Part shown: in pieces, positions 33,751 to 45,009 of the stretch | Numbering within the stretch: the stretch's first letter is position 1 | Layout of the letters: the number at the start of each line of letters is the position of its first letter | Source: Pogostemon cablin | Lineage: Eukaryota > Streptophyta > Magnoliopsida > Lamiales > Lamiaceae | NCBI GenBank assembly: GCA_023678885.1 | Contig: CM042965.1 | Coordinates: forward strand, 26,207,777-26,271,776 | Length of the DNA: 64,000 nt | Reading direction: 5' to 3' | Notes under the pieces: generated by a model | Seen by the model: the letters and a program-made list of their open reading frames with translations, nothing else | Told to the model about the DNA's origin: nothing | Databases searched by the model: none | Translations under genes and position numbers: made by a program

Positions 33751-36065
33751 ATGCTCACAAGATCAAAGAAAGGTAATCTTGAACCGTATAATCCTGAGAT
33801 TTGAGCATCATCAAGAAAGAAGAAGAAGAAGAAGAAGAGCAAGGCAAAGGCAATAGACTCAACTGAAGCTCTGAATTTTGGAGTTGAGGTTGACGAGCAG
33901 ATTTCGCAAGCGATTGAGGCTACAACTGAAGTTAATTTGGAAGTAGTAACAGTCAACATGGCAGCGAATCCAGATAATCTAGCCATCCGTGAGGTTTTCA
34001 GAAATAATGGGGCTGGAAATTATGAGCTTTTAGGAGCAAGGGGAACTAACACAACGTTCGATCTTCATCCCGCTCTTATTAGCATGATAGAAAGGAACTC
34101 CTTTTCAGGAGGGTCTTTCGAGGATCCGCAGCAGCATCTGAACAAGTTCTTGGGCTATGCAAGTACTCAAAAAGACGTAGGAGAACATGAAGATGCTAGG
34201 AAGATTCTTTTGTTCAAATTCTCGCTTACTGAAAAGGCGAGGGATTGGTACGATACTATTAATGCAGCTGAGTGCACCACGTGGGAGCAATTGAAGTTAA
34301 GATTCTTGGAGAGGTATATGCCACCTTCGAAGGTGTTTAAGATGAAGCAAGATATTAACCAATTTGCTATCAGTTGAGGTGAGAAATTTCATGAAGCGTG
34401 GGATAGATTCAAGGACATGCTCAGGAAGTGTCCTCAACATGGGTTATCTAAAGCCCAATATATCAGTATATTTTATAACGGATTGGACTGTGAATCAAGA
34501 GTGCTACTTGATGCTTCTTCTAATGGAGCATTGCTTACAAAGTCATCCGTTGAGGCCGAGAGATTGTTTGAAGACATATCAATGAATTCGAGGGATTGGC
34601 CCACTGATAGAGTTAGAGGTACGTATGTTCTTGGAAAGGTAGCTCAGGTTGAACAAGCAATGGTGAAGACTAAAAGAGAGGATGAGATCGTTTTGAGCTT
34701 GTCCAATATCAACAAACTACTTGAGTCTCAACAGAAGCAGATCAGCGAGATATCCCAACGAGTGCCAATCATGCAGCAAGAGATGATGAATAATGGAACC
34801 ATCCAAGACGAATTGGAGGAAGCAAATTATGCCATGGGTCAAAGTATTCAAGGAATGAGGTACCTAAATCAAGGAAACCGGAACTACTAAGGGAACTATC
34901 GAGGGAACTTTAATAATCGTGGTCCATCTGGTAGTTATCAACAGCAACCAAGGAGGCCTGAATTTTCATGGAGCAATACGAATAATGCAGTGCAACTTCC
35001 GATGGGTGTTGATACGGGAGAAAAGGTGGAAGAAGGGAAGCCTGGGTTCGAGGATACTGTGAACCGGTACATGGTAAAGAATGATGAAAGAGTGAACCGC
35101 CTTGAGGCAAAGCTTGAGAAAAAGATTGATGATCACCACAGAGATTTGTCCACTCAAGTGAAAGATCTCACATTGTTGATGGGTACAATTGCAGAGAATG
35201 TGAACACATTGACTCAAACTGTAGGAAAAGGTAAGTTTCCGTCTCAGAGTATAGAGAATCCGAAGTCGTGTAATGCCATCACACTGAGGTCGGGAACGCA
35301 GCACGAGGGACCGATGAGGCCGGAATCAAAGTTGGAATTTTTTAAGCCTCGGTTCGACCAACACGCAGAGGTTCGACCAACTTTTCAGGTCGAACCCAGG
35401 TCGAACCTCATCGACCAGAGCACTCTGTTTTGACGCAGGAGCGGTTCGACCAACACGCGGAGGGTTCGACCAACTTTTTAGGTCGAACCCAGGTCGAACC
35501 TCATCGGCCAGAGCACTCTGTTTTGACACAGGAACGGTTCGACCACGATCACGAGGGTTCGACCAACTCTTTAGGTCGAACCCAGGTCGAACCGAAGGAT
35601 GGAGATTATACAGTGAAGCAGTTCGACCAAAGGGGCAGTGGTTCGACCTCCAATGTTGGTCGAACCCAAGTCGAACCTCCGGAGCAGAATGAGATCAGTC
35701 TTCCAGGAGAGAGGTTCGACCAATACAGTCCTGGTTCGACCTATCAGCCTGGTCGAACCCCAGTCGAACCTCGCCGAGATGTTTTGTTTGATGCACCTGT
35801 TGTTCCTTTTGATGTTGATGCAACTCCAGTGGTACGGAATGAGCAAAGTACAGACATAATAGCTGAGAAAAAATGGGAAAGAGCTAAGCGATTAAGAGCC
35901 GAAAAGGAGAAAGCGGAGAAGGTTGATCGTGATGAATGGATTCGACCTTTGCCAATGGTAATCCGTCGTGACTCTCCAACGTTAAACATGAGCGCCTGTT
36001 GGGGGCTTGCCCTTCCGTTTTATTGCTTTATTTCTTTCGTGTGCGTAAGAAATTTTTATATTTAA
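33751..36065 (+). pseudogene. gag of element D (Retrotrans_gag domain), broken
   Basis: The frame opens at ATG 33751 (MLTRSKKG). It has a TGA at about 33802, a lysine-rich run from an AAG repeat, and a second possible start at 33958 (MAANPDNLAIREVF, equivalent to the start of the inverted copy). The gag core is clear: FEDPQQHLNKFLGYA, FKFSLTEKARDWYDT, TTWEQLKLRFLERYMPP, FHEAWDRFKDMLRKCPQHG. Nonsense codons also fall at 34375-34377 (TGA) and 34888-34890 (TAA). The tail includes SCNAITLRSG, an Athila-type gag end. After it, repeats encode about 31-residue units (RFDQ..GSTN..GRTQVEP), with a one-base frameshift in the first unit. The frame ends at TAA 36063-36065. Gag proteins package the element RNA; this copy cannot make a full one. 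No protease or polymerase follows. Confidence 0.82.
35351..35780 (+). repeat. In-gag GGTTCGACC/GGTCGAACC repeat array, five units
   Basis: Units start at 35351, 35443, 35536, 35620 and 35713, spaced 92, 93, 84 and 93 bp. Each unit has two direct then two inverted copies of the word, with a few one-base variants. Apart from the first interval, which carries a one-base loss, spacings are multiples of three and keep the reading frame. It is the same word as in the U3 array. Confidence 0.88.
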
Positions 36066-36130
36066 GGTGCTTACTAATCGGCAATTACATCTCTTTTCAA
36101 ACTTAGTTTCAACTTACGTTTTTACTAAGT

Positions 36131-36142
36131 TTGGGGGGGGGG
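36131..36142 (+). other. Internal polypurine-like tract (element D, copy 1)
   Basis: CTAAGTTT followed by ten G, then TGTGATGT. The surrounding 210 bp (36082-36290) recurs at 40845-41060. Confidence 0.6.
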
Positions 36143-37822
36143 TGTGATGTACTTACCTCATTGAAGCACCAAGAGTATAATCTTTTCTTTGTAATGTTTG
36201 CTAGGGGAGTTGATTTTTTGCGGTATATTGAAACTTTAATCGGTTTTGATGTGTCGATTTTTTGCAATTTGCCTAGTGTTCAGTGGTGTTTCTAGTGTGT
36301 GGAGTCGATTACGTAGTCAATTAATTCTTTCTTATAGTTCTCCTATTTTATTATTGATGAATCTTGTGATGATGAGTTTGTTTGAGCTTTGATGATAGAA
36401 AAAGGTAACTAGGTGGCAAGACGAGTTCAACATTGAGGCTTTGACTCGAGGAGCTCGTGCTTACATTGAAGAAAAATCAGGTTCCCTCGTTCCCTTATTC
36501 TAATTTTTATATGTGCTTTTAATTCATGGAGTGGAAGGATTAAGTTTAAGGTGGTGATCCATGTGAGCTTATATGTTTAAAATTATCTTTGAAATTCATA
36601 TGCTCTTGAAATTGATGAAGGAAGTGTACTTGAGTTATATTGTGATATGAAGTTCTATGTGTACTTGTGGGATATTGCTTACCATGAAAGGTGCTCTGTT
36701 ACTTGTTAAATACCCATGTGAGATTTTGAGCCTTGTTGATCATGTTACATAATCACATGATATTTCTTTCTGGTGAGTATCGTTCTTGTGTGTGTATTCT
36801 AGAACTTGCCTCTTGTCTTACTTGAAACTACATGTGTGATAGATAATGGGAGATGATTTTAGGCCATCTTTGAATTTATAAGTCACTTAGCTAAATAATT
36901 CCCTATACCATATGATTGTTTATCCGTAGTTAGCCCCGTTGAGCCTAAAAACCTCATTCTTTGGCAGCCTACGTGAAATAACCACTTTGAGCATCTTAAT
37001 TTTTTGAGCCTTGATTGTCTTATTAGTGGAGAATTAATGGCTTTTCAAAGTGTGTTGATGGTGCTTGATAACAATTTGGGAAGAAATGAAATTGGTATTG
37101 AATTAGTGATGGATTTTGATAATGCATTTAAGGAGAAGCATGGAGTAGTGCTTAAATCTAGTACTCCATTGAATCAAATACCCTAGGGTAGTGCTTAAAT
37201 CTAGTACCCTATGGAGGATGCGTGAGGTAGTGCCCGAAACTGGTACCTCAAGAGAAAAAGCAGAAAAAGAGAAGGAAAAAACGGATGAGCTTGAGAAAAG
37301 AAAAATAATTGTGCTTGAAGGTGAAGAAGGAATGAAAATCGTCTGCATTGAAAAGGAAGAGAGGATGAAAGTTGAAGTGATCAATCAGCTTTAGTTCTCC
37401 ACTATTTGAGTCACATTGTCCATATATTTCCTACCTTAACCAAAGAGCCAACATTACATCCAACAGAAAAGTCCTTTTTGATCCCATTGTCGAATCATAC
37501 TTTTAGTGGTGAAGAGCTTGAGACGTTTGGCAAGCTTATGGTTACGCATGCACTTGAATTGAATCTGAGCGTAAACACCTTAACCCATAAGTGTACATCT
37601 TTTACACTTGAGTGCGGGTGATATATACTTTCCGTGAGAACATGTCAATGGAGCATTTGAATTGGTGGTGATTGTCTTAACTTGTATGCTACGAATTGAT
37701 TATTACACGTGATAAGAGTTGCATGACCTAAGTTGATGACAATTGTATTTTGAATGGGGTATTGGTCATAGTCCTTGTTTCCCCGCTAATTTTCATACTC
37801 TCTCTCTCTTTATCTTTATTTT

Positions 37823-37842
37823 GTTGCCTCGGGACGAGCAAC
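37823..37842 (+). other. Stem-loop before the polypurine tract of LTR E
   Basis: GTTGCCTCGGGACGAGCAAC: stem CTCG/CGAG extended by GTTG/CAAC with one bulged C. Confidence 0.65.
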
Positions 37843-37859
37843 GGGTAAGTTTGGGGGAT

Positions 37860-39712
37860 TGATGAGAGTGAAAATAAGCGTGTTTTAGTGTCCAATTTAA
37901 CACCTTTTTGATTGATATTCTTGTCATATATTAGCACAATGGTCTTATATTCATTATATATGAGAAAAAGGTGCACTTGAGGTGTTTTGTTGTGTTTTAG
38001 GTGGAAAAAGGATGAAAAGAGCCAAGTTTGAGAAAAGGTGCAATTTGTGCAAGAATGCTGATAAACGCACATCCAACTTGTGTAATTATTCTGTATTGAT
38101 GTTGAGCTCTGAACGGGAAGTGTGATATATGGTTGGAAAGCCACTGAAGAGAGGGTCGTTTTGGCGTAAAGAACATCCCATTCGGAGTCCGAACGAGGAA
38201 GTTATGAGCAAAGTGGTGACGCCGCGCGAGCTGTGCTGAACAGAATTACAGTGCTACATTCCATGGCCTGTTACATATTCAATTCTTAGAGTTTTTATGA
38301 TTTCTTTATATAGATAGAAATCCAAGGAAGAGAGGATCGCGTGAGCGCAAAAATCACTCAATTCGGAGGTCGGATGTGAAAGTTATACGCGAAACGGAGA
38401 GACTGCGCAAATCCAGTAGCAGGGTTCGACCTGTGGTTCGACCTGTGGCAAGTGGTTCGACCTGTTTGACGAGGTCGAACCTACATGCGGGAACTTACGT
38501 ATTTTCGAGGCCAAAACGCGTGGGATCACTTGAAAAGCCCATTCCAAGCCCTAGAGACGTGATTACAAGTATAAAAGGAGGCTCATGCAGTCAAGAAAAA
38601 CGTCACCAATCACCGAGGAGAGGCCACAACCATACAACACCCCACAAGGGGGGATCACCCCCCATCCATCATCCACTTCCTTTCCTCCATCCATCCATCA
38701 CTTTGAAGATTCGTTTGTGGAATCAAGAGGAGAACCAAGAGGAGGATTCAAGATGGAGAAGGGCATGAAGACGCCATATCAAGGGTTTATTCGTTTCCTA
38801 ATTTATCTTGTATTTTCCGGACATTCGGGTAAGATCTATCCAACACCCATGATTGTTCTTCGAAACATCATGGGCTAGAGCATTTTTGGTAGATTTAGGG
38901 GTTTGAAGGTTTTATCTAGTTAATTGAACTTCCATGTATACACTCCGTACAACACTACTTGTGGTTTATTTTATATATGATTGTACTTTCTTAATCCGTA
39001 TTCACGGTCGTTTTGTGCATCTTCAATTGGTATATAGAGTCTGAATATATATCTTGGTTGTAGATTGAGTGCGTTCACCGCTGAACAGGATTCCATGTTA
39101 TGATTCTAAGTGAGGGGACTCCGAAGCTTCATTAGAACTATCATATATGAATACTTATTAATTGAATTGAATTCGGATTAATAAGTAGGATAAAGAGGAT
39201 AATTTCATAGTACCTATAAAGGGAGATCATATCGGGTTAGAGTACCAATCCTAGGGGGAAATAATTGATACTGATAGTACCTAGAAAGGGGGGTGAAATT
39301 ATATCTCTTGCTCCGAGGTTATTCACACGTGTTACACGCATGTTTACTTGTGTCTATAGAGTAGATATGCATGGTTTAGTGATGCGTCCATATTCCACAA
39401 GGCAGAGTCGGACATTGACACATAGAAGGGAAGTTAATGAGTAAAACTGGATTATCCTAGAGCTATCTATTCTCCTACTTGATCCACCTACGTATTCTTC
39501 GAGTGATAGTTTATTTTATTTGTTATTTAATTTAGTATTTTAGTTATAATCAAACATCAAACTCTTATTGCTTTGTCTTAATTAATTTAGATAATAATTT
39601 AATTGATAATACGCTGTCCCTTGGGTTCGATATTCACTTGGTCACCTTTCGAAACTACAATTGATATCCTTCATACTTGGGGATTAATTGTGTGTTGAGA
39701 AAACGCTCATCA
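37860..39712 (+). repeat. LTR E: diverged LTR inside element D
   Basis: TGATGAGAGTG...AAACGCTCATCA, 1853 bp, directly preceded by a polypurine tract. It shares AAGCCCATTCCAAGCCCTAG, GATTACAAGTATAAAAGGAG and the 3' third with the D LTR but is clearly diverged and longer. A short GGTTCGACC array lies at 38422-38480 and the TATA box at 38570-38576. The expected AGT spacer follows, but then an inverted gag fragment replaces the primer site. Confidence 0.85.
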
Positions 39713-40608
39713 AGTATCCTTGCATCATTCTCAGCCATGTATCGATTGAAGGTATCTTCAACACTCTTCACATTTTGCTGCTTCATACTAGGCCCCCTTT
39801 GTGTCAACTCTGTAATCTGCGTCTGCTGGGACTCTAGTAGCTTGTTGATGTTAGCTAAACTAGAGACGATCTCATCATCCCTATACGGCTTCACCACTTG
39901 ATGTTCAACCTGCGCTACCTCACCAAGTGCATATGATCCTCTATCTCTCTCTACTGGCCAGTCACGTGAATTCATAGAGATGTCTTCAAACAACTTTTCC
40001 GCTTCAAGTGCTGTCTTTGATAATAGCGCTCCTCCTGATGATGCATCAATAAAAATACGCGACTCACAATCCAAACCATAGTAGAAAATGCTTATGTATT
40101 CAGCCTTAGACATTCCATGCTGTGGGCACCTCCTGAGCATGTCTTTAAACCTGTCCCACGCCTCATAAAATTTCTCATCCTGATTCATAACAAATCGAGT
40201 GATCTCTTACTTCATTCTTAAGATCCTTGAGGGTGGCATGTATCTTTCCAAGAACTTCTGCTGCAGTTGGTCCCATGTAGTGCAATCTGTGGCATCAAGA
40301 GTCTCATACCAAGCTTCCGCCTTATCAATCAAAGAGAACTTGAATAAGGCGATCCGCCTAGCATTATCATTCGCTCTACTGCCCTTTTGAGTGTTTGCAT
40401 AACCAAAAAATCTTCGGAGATGTTGATATGGATCTTCAAACCAAGCTCCAGAAAAGGGATTCTTTTCCACCATGTTAATAAGAGCGGGATTTATTTCAAA
40501 ATCATCATCTTCCCCCCTTGCTCATATCAACCCCATGTTACCAATTCTATAGTTCGTGAAAATTTCACGAATGGAAACATTATCCGGATTCTGCCTTGCT
40601 CCGGCCAT
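39713..40608 (-). pseudogene. Inverted gag fragment inside element D
   Basis: Starts at ATG 40608-40606 (MAGARQNPDN). The gag core is FEDPYQHLRRFFGYANTQ, FKFSLIDKAEAWYETL, FLERYMPPSRILRMK, FYEAWDRFKDMLRRCPQHG. In-frame stops occur near 40515 (TGA) and near 40206 (TAA). At 39713 the frame runs into LTR E read backwards, so the 3' part of gag is missing. It is homologous to the D gag but diverged, so it came from another family member. Confidence 0.85.
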
Positions 40609-40767
40609 GTTCAGCTCAATGTGTTATTCTTTCTTTTCCTTCCTTTCCTTTTCCTAGTGCACAAGTACCTCAGAAAAATTCAAGGTTAGATAGAAAATAA
40701 ATAATCACAAATAAAAGAAAAAAAAATCTTAATCAAACTAGAAATAACAAACTAATAATAACAGCCG

Positions 40768-40830
40768 TCCCCGGCAACAGCGCCAAGAACTTGATGATAA
40801 TAATAACAGCCGTCCCCGGCAACGGCGCCA
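40768..40830 (-). other. Duplicated primer-site sequence, inverted
   Basis: TCCCCGGCAACAGCGCCA (40768-40785) is followed by AGAACTTGATGA, an inverted LTR end. A second copy TCCCCGGCAACGGCGCCA (40813-40830) matches tRNA-Asp exactly. Each copy is preceded by ATAATAACAGCCG, so a unit of about 45 bp is duplicated. Confidence 0.75.
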
Positions 40831-40844
40831 ATAACAAACTAATA

Positions 40845-41060
40845 ATTACATCTCTTTTCAAACTTAGTTTCGACTTGCGTTTTTACTAAGTTTGGGGGGG
40901 TGTGATGTTATTACCTCATTGAAGCATTAAGAGTATAATCTTTTCTTTGTATTGTTTGTTAGAGGAGTTGGTTTTTGCGGCCATGTTGAAATTTTAATCG
41001 ATTTTGATGTGACGATTTTTTACAATTTGCCTAATGTTCAGTGGTTTTTGGTTGTGTTTT
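40845..41060 (+). repeat. Second copy of the post-gag segment of element D
   Basis: Matches 36082-36290 with scattered changes, including CTAAGTTTGGGGGGG (40888-40900) and TGCCTAATGTTCAGTGG. Confidence 0.82.
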
Positions 41061-41198
41061 CTTTTACGGAAATACTCATGAATGATATTATGTGGAACAA
41101 TTTATGAAGTTGTGCTCTAGATTGTACCTAATGAGGTTGTGTTGAAGCTTGAAGTACGTAGTGAATGAAGAACACTCAGTTTTGGAAATCAGGAGGTA

Positions 41199-41465
41199 GG
41201 TTCGACCAAGTCTAGGAGTGGTTCGACCAGAGCCGGAGGTCGAACAAAGGCAGAGGAAGTCGAACCGGCGTTGAAAGTTGTCCAGAGAGGAGGTTCGACC
41301 AAAGCCATAGTGGTTCGACCTGGTCATGAGGTCGAACCTATGGTCGAACCTGTCAGTCGGAAGTACTCTGTTTTCCAGAAGAGGGGTTCGACCAATTCAA
41401 GAAAGGTTCGACCTGTTTTGCAAGTCGAACCTCTGGTCGAACCAAGAAACCTCGAACCCTCTTCG
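41199..41465 (+). repeat. GGTTCGACC array upstream of the spliced ORF
   Basis: Three direct-direct-inverted-inverted units of GGTTCGACC / GGTCGAACC, with variants. It ends about 170 bp before the ATG at 41634. The spacer CTCTGTTTT is shared with the in-gag array. I see no TATA box between the array and the ATG. Confidence 0.85.
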
Positions 41466-41633
41466 AACCTCTACACCCTTGCACAAATTCTTCAATTACA
41501 CTTGATTTCACACCGATTACACAACATTACACCTTGAATTATCGATTCGGTCGCGGTTTTGGGCGGATTTCGTCGCGAGTTAGGGCTAAAATCGCATTTT
41601 TGGTTGTTTTGTGTTTTCGATCGGTTATTCACC

Positions 41634-43477
41634 ATGGGCAAGTCACAAGGTACGTTTTTCCAACTCAATTACTCTAGGATTGAAGGTTTAGGTAAGAAAT
41701 TTGATGTGAAATAGAGAATTGATGTTGAGTATGGTTGAATTTCATGGTGAATGTTGATATTTTGATTGGTTTCATATGAATTCTTGTTTCTTGGTTTGTG
41801 GTTGATTGATTATTGATAGAACTTGGATTTTTATGTGGATTAATCAAGGGTATAGAACATACCATAGAATGAGCATGTTGATTTGGTTTGAAATTGATGA
41901 AATTGAAGTAGTTCATTGAGGGAAACATGTTGAATTTTTGATTGAATTGCTTGAATTGCTTAATGCATGCTTGTTGGTTATGTTTTGATGATTAAAGAAG
42001 GTGTAATTGAAGATGTTTTGAGAATGTTGAATAAGCAAGTGGTGTTGAGATGATAGTTTGTATGAATATGCATTGATGCTTGAAGTCTTGAGTAGAGTAT
42101 GTGATGTGCTAGTACAATACTTGCTTTCTTGTCTTGTTGGTTGGATTGAAGTATTTGTTTTCAGGAAAGGGACAAGTATCAAGTAAAGGAAAAGGAAAAG
42201 CAGAGGAGGATAGATCAAAGAAGAGGCATGACAGGCCTTCAAACTTGGACAAAGTGACAATAAAACTGAGGCTACAAGACCGTTTACCTGATAACTTCAA
42301 GATTAGGATGCAAGGTTGGGATGAGATTAAAGAGAAGTGGGAAGAAGTTTCAGACAAGATAGCTCGCACTCGATACCAAGATGATGAAGCGATGAGGATA
42401 ATGAGAATAGGGGATGATATATTTTGGATGTTTGATCAAGTAGGGATCCGAAGATTCATGGAGTTGAAGAGGTCGACGTACTTCCATGTTACAGCGGAAG
42501 TGGTTTGTTCGTTTGAGATGGAGAAGGACCCGCTTGGATACCCCTATCGGTGTACGTTTCAACTTGGTGGAGTGAGTAGGAGATGGACGTCTGAGGATTT
42601 CAACGAGCTGTTTGAGACACCTTTGGAGATCCCTCGTTTAGAAAGTGCTGCATTCAGTGTAAAGCAATTTTGGAGGGAGATCACTGGGGAGATTCGTGAT
42701 TACAAGACCAGACAGGCTCGTGCTTTCGCAATAAAGAACCCTGTCTTGAGGTACATGGACCGCATCCTGAGCAACACGTTGTTCGCCCGCTCGGAGGGGA
42801 GTGTTGTGTCTAGAGGAGAGTTATATGCCTTGTGGTGTATGTTGAATGGAGTGAAGTTCAACGTTGGAGCTTATTTTATTGCGCAGCTGAATCGATTCAA
42901 GACCATTGGTTTTCAAAAGGTGAATATTGGAGGGTTATTGACGATTTTGGCTGAGCATTACAACTTGGACCTCACCGGCATTACACCAGTAGAAGGAGAA
43001 CCCGATTTGATTATGAGCACGTGCGCGAAGGGAGGGTTTGCCCATTTTAGAAATGGAGATTGGTTTTTCACGAGAGGTCTCAAGCCTTTCAAATTTATGT
43101 TCCCCTTCGACGTGAGCAACTTGACAACTATTCGGGAAGCAAGGAATAGGATAATGAATTCTCTAGGACACACCGCTTTATCCGTGGCAGCGAAGTTGGG
43201 TGGTGATTGGAGAGCGGTAGCACAGATGTGTGCTGAGGGAAGGATGGCTGAGTTACAGCAGATTGTTGATCGAGGAGAGTTCCGTCCACCTCAGCCGCAG
43301 CAGTCTGAAGAGGAGGATCAGGTAGATGAGCAGCCAGAGATGGAGATTCCGGAAGGAGAGCAGCATGATGCGCCTCAGCATGCTCCAGGACCGCAGCAGC
43401 GGCGAGCAGTTCCAGGTACTCGGGAGCAGCTTCGCTTGATTCATGAGCAGCTGATCGCGGTGGTAGCTGCACAGTAA
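41634..43477 (+). CDS. ATHILA ORF-1-like protein of element D, two-exon gene
   Basis: Exon 1 is 41634-41649 (ATGGGCAAGTCACAAG, 16 nt in a CACCATGG context). The intron is 41650-42164 (GTACGT...TTTTCAG, 515 bp). Exon 2 is 42165-43477. The spliced protein has 442 residues: a short basic head (GKGKAEEDRSKKRHDRP) and a long alpha-helical middle with WDEIKEKWEEVSDKIARTRY, FMELKRSTYFHVTAEVVCSF, YRCTFQLGGVSRRWTSEDFN, MNGVKFNVGAYFIAQ and GGLLTILAEHYNLDL. It then has an acidic, glutamine-rich tail. The middle resembles the ATHILA ORF-1 family, whose function is unknown. After the TAA at 43475-43477 the frame stays open for 67 more codons to TAG 43679-43681. That stretch codes for a heptad-like segment and an Asp-rich end, so the TAA probably truncates a longer protein. 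The same 16-nt exon and intron layout is kept in the relic at 48276-49455. It is not the env type I would expect; no membrane segment is seen. Confidence 0.75.
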
Positions 43478-43681
43478 GAGACGAACAGGCAACTCGCGCT
43501 CGCTAACGCCAACTACGCCACGCTGAACGAAAGGTACTCTGCCTTGGATGAGCGTGTTGGTAGAGTGAGTAGTCGAGTGGATATGATGGATAAACACATT
43601 ACCAGTCTATGCCGAGCTGTGGAAAATAGAATGGATGAGGATGATGATGATGATGAGGATGATGATGCTCCTAGGGAGTAG

Positions 43682-45009
43682 TTTCAGGTTTTCTTTTGGT
43701 TTCTCCGATTCATCTTATCTCCCATTCTTCTTTTATTTTTACAGATTGGGGTGTGATTCATGTGTGAGTGGCATGTACTTGATATAGTTGATCTTGTTTC
43801 GTTGCTCTGTATATGGGTTATTGATTATGTGCACTCATATGTTTACGTGTTTATTTTCATTTGGAAAGAGCATGAATAATTTGTTAAGTATATGGAATTC
43901 ATGAGGAATTGATTTTGATTATGTGCTATGAGGAGTATTAGGAATTAATTACCTATGTGAGGATTTGAGTCTTTATCATGATTAATCATGATAGTTTATT
44001 CTTGAGAGAATCATTCATATGAACGTATTCTAGAACTTGGCTTGGAGTCTTGTGTGAAACTTACAATTGATGAAATATTAGGATATGATCTTAGGTCATT
44101 TTTGATTAATTGAGTCACTTAGCCAAATTTCACCTTTCCTAATGATCTTATAAATCTTTGGTAGCCCTGTTTGAGCCTTTTAAAAGCTTTTTCTTTGGCA
44201 AGCCAAATATACGAGCCTTAATTACCTTATTTGAGCTTTGAAAATACCCTATTCATTGGTAGAGAGAATAAGGTGAATAAGTGTGGAAGAAACAAAGGGA
44301 AGATGGAATGAGGTTCAGTAAGAAAAGTGCATGGTTAAATCTTGTTAGGGATAGTGCCTGAAATTGGTACCCCGCATTGCTAATACATGGGGCTTGAAGT
44401 TTCTAAGAAACAGCCGAACGATGTTCGAGAAGGGTAGTGCCCATAACTGGTACCCGAGCAATTAAAAGAAGAATGATGTTGATGCAAGGAAGAAAATGAA
44501 ATTTGATAATTGCAAGTGCAAGAGAAGAATTGGAGGAGAATATGAAGCCGAATGAGAAATCAAGAACCTCCAAGGTAACTCTTTACTAGTGTATTAAGTT
44601 ACTATGACCAAATTTTCCTACCCTTTCCAAAGAGCCAACATTACAACCTTGAAACAAGTCCTTTGTGATCCTAGTATTAATCTAATGTAAGTTGATTTCT
44701 GAGACCTTTGCCAAGCTTATGGTTACGCGTGAATATGAATTGATATGAGTGTTTATACTAGCCTATAGTGCCTCACGCACGAGCAAAAGAGAGTAAAGAC
44801 TTATCTTGTCAGTGAGATTACTTAGTGCTCCGAATGGTGTGTGATTGGATTGATTTTACATGAGTGACATATTTGATGCAAGTAATTCTTGTTTGATTCA
44901 ATGACGTGGCATGTGTAATATGAGTTGTACTTGATCTTGTTGAATTATACACGACTCCTGTGGTTTAAATTGGTTACCTCGGGACGAGCAACATGTAAGT
45001 TTGGGGGTT
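43682..45009 (+). other. 3' noncoding region and polypurine tract of element D
   Basis: No gene. It contains the family phrases TAGTGCCTGAAATTGGTACC (44350), TAGTGCCCATAACTGGTACC (44433) and TTCCTACCCTTTCCAAAGAGCC. It ends in GTTACCTCGGGACGAGCAAC (stem-loop, 44973-44992) and AAGTTTGGGGGT (44998-45009) against the 3' LTR. Confidence 0.75.

Larger units (their letters stand above)
36066..37859 (+). other. Post-gag noncoding region of element D, module 1
   Basis: No complete gene. It contains GTGCCCGAAACTGGTACC (37224), a Lys/Glu-coding stretch (37240-37390) and phrases such as TTTCCTACCTTAACCAAAGAGCC, also found in reverse in A, B, C and the relic. It ends in a stem-loop (37823-37842) and polypurine tract (37847-37859). 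The short ORFs here are conserved only as part of the retroelement 3' region. Confidence 0.6.

Noticed and set aside
35351..35780. Regularly spaced repeats that could suggest a CRISPR-like array
   Set aside because: The context is a plant retrotransposon coding region. Repeats are 9 bases in both orientations and spacers are themselves repeated, so there is no CRISPR architecture.
37860..39712. LTR E as a nested solo LTR
   Set aside because: It is preceded by its own stem-loop and polypurine tract rather than by a target duplication, so it is an internal junction of a composite element.
41634..43681. Env-like (envelope) gene, as reported for some Athila elements
   Set aside because: There is no signal peptide or transmembrane segment. 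The middle looks like ATHILA ORF-1 instead.
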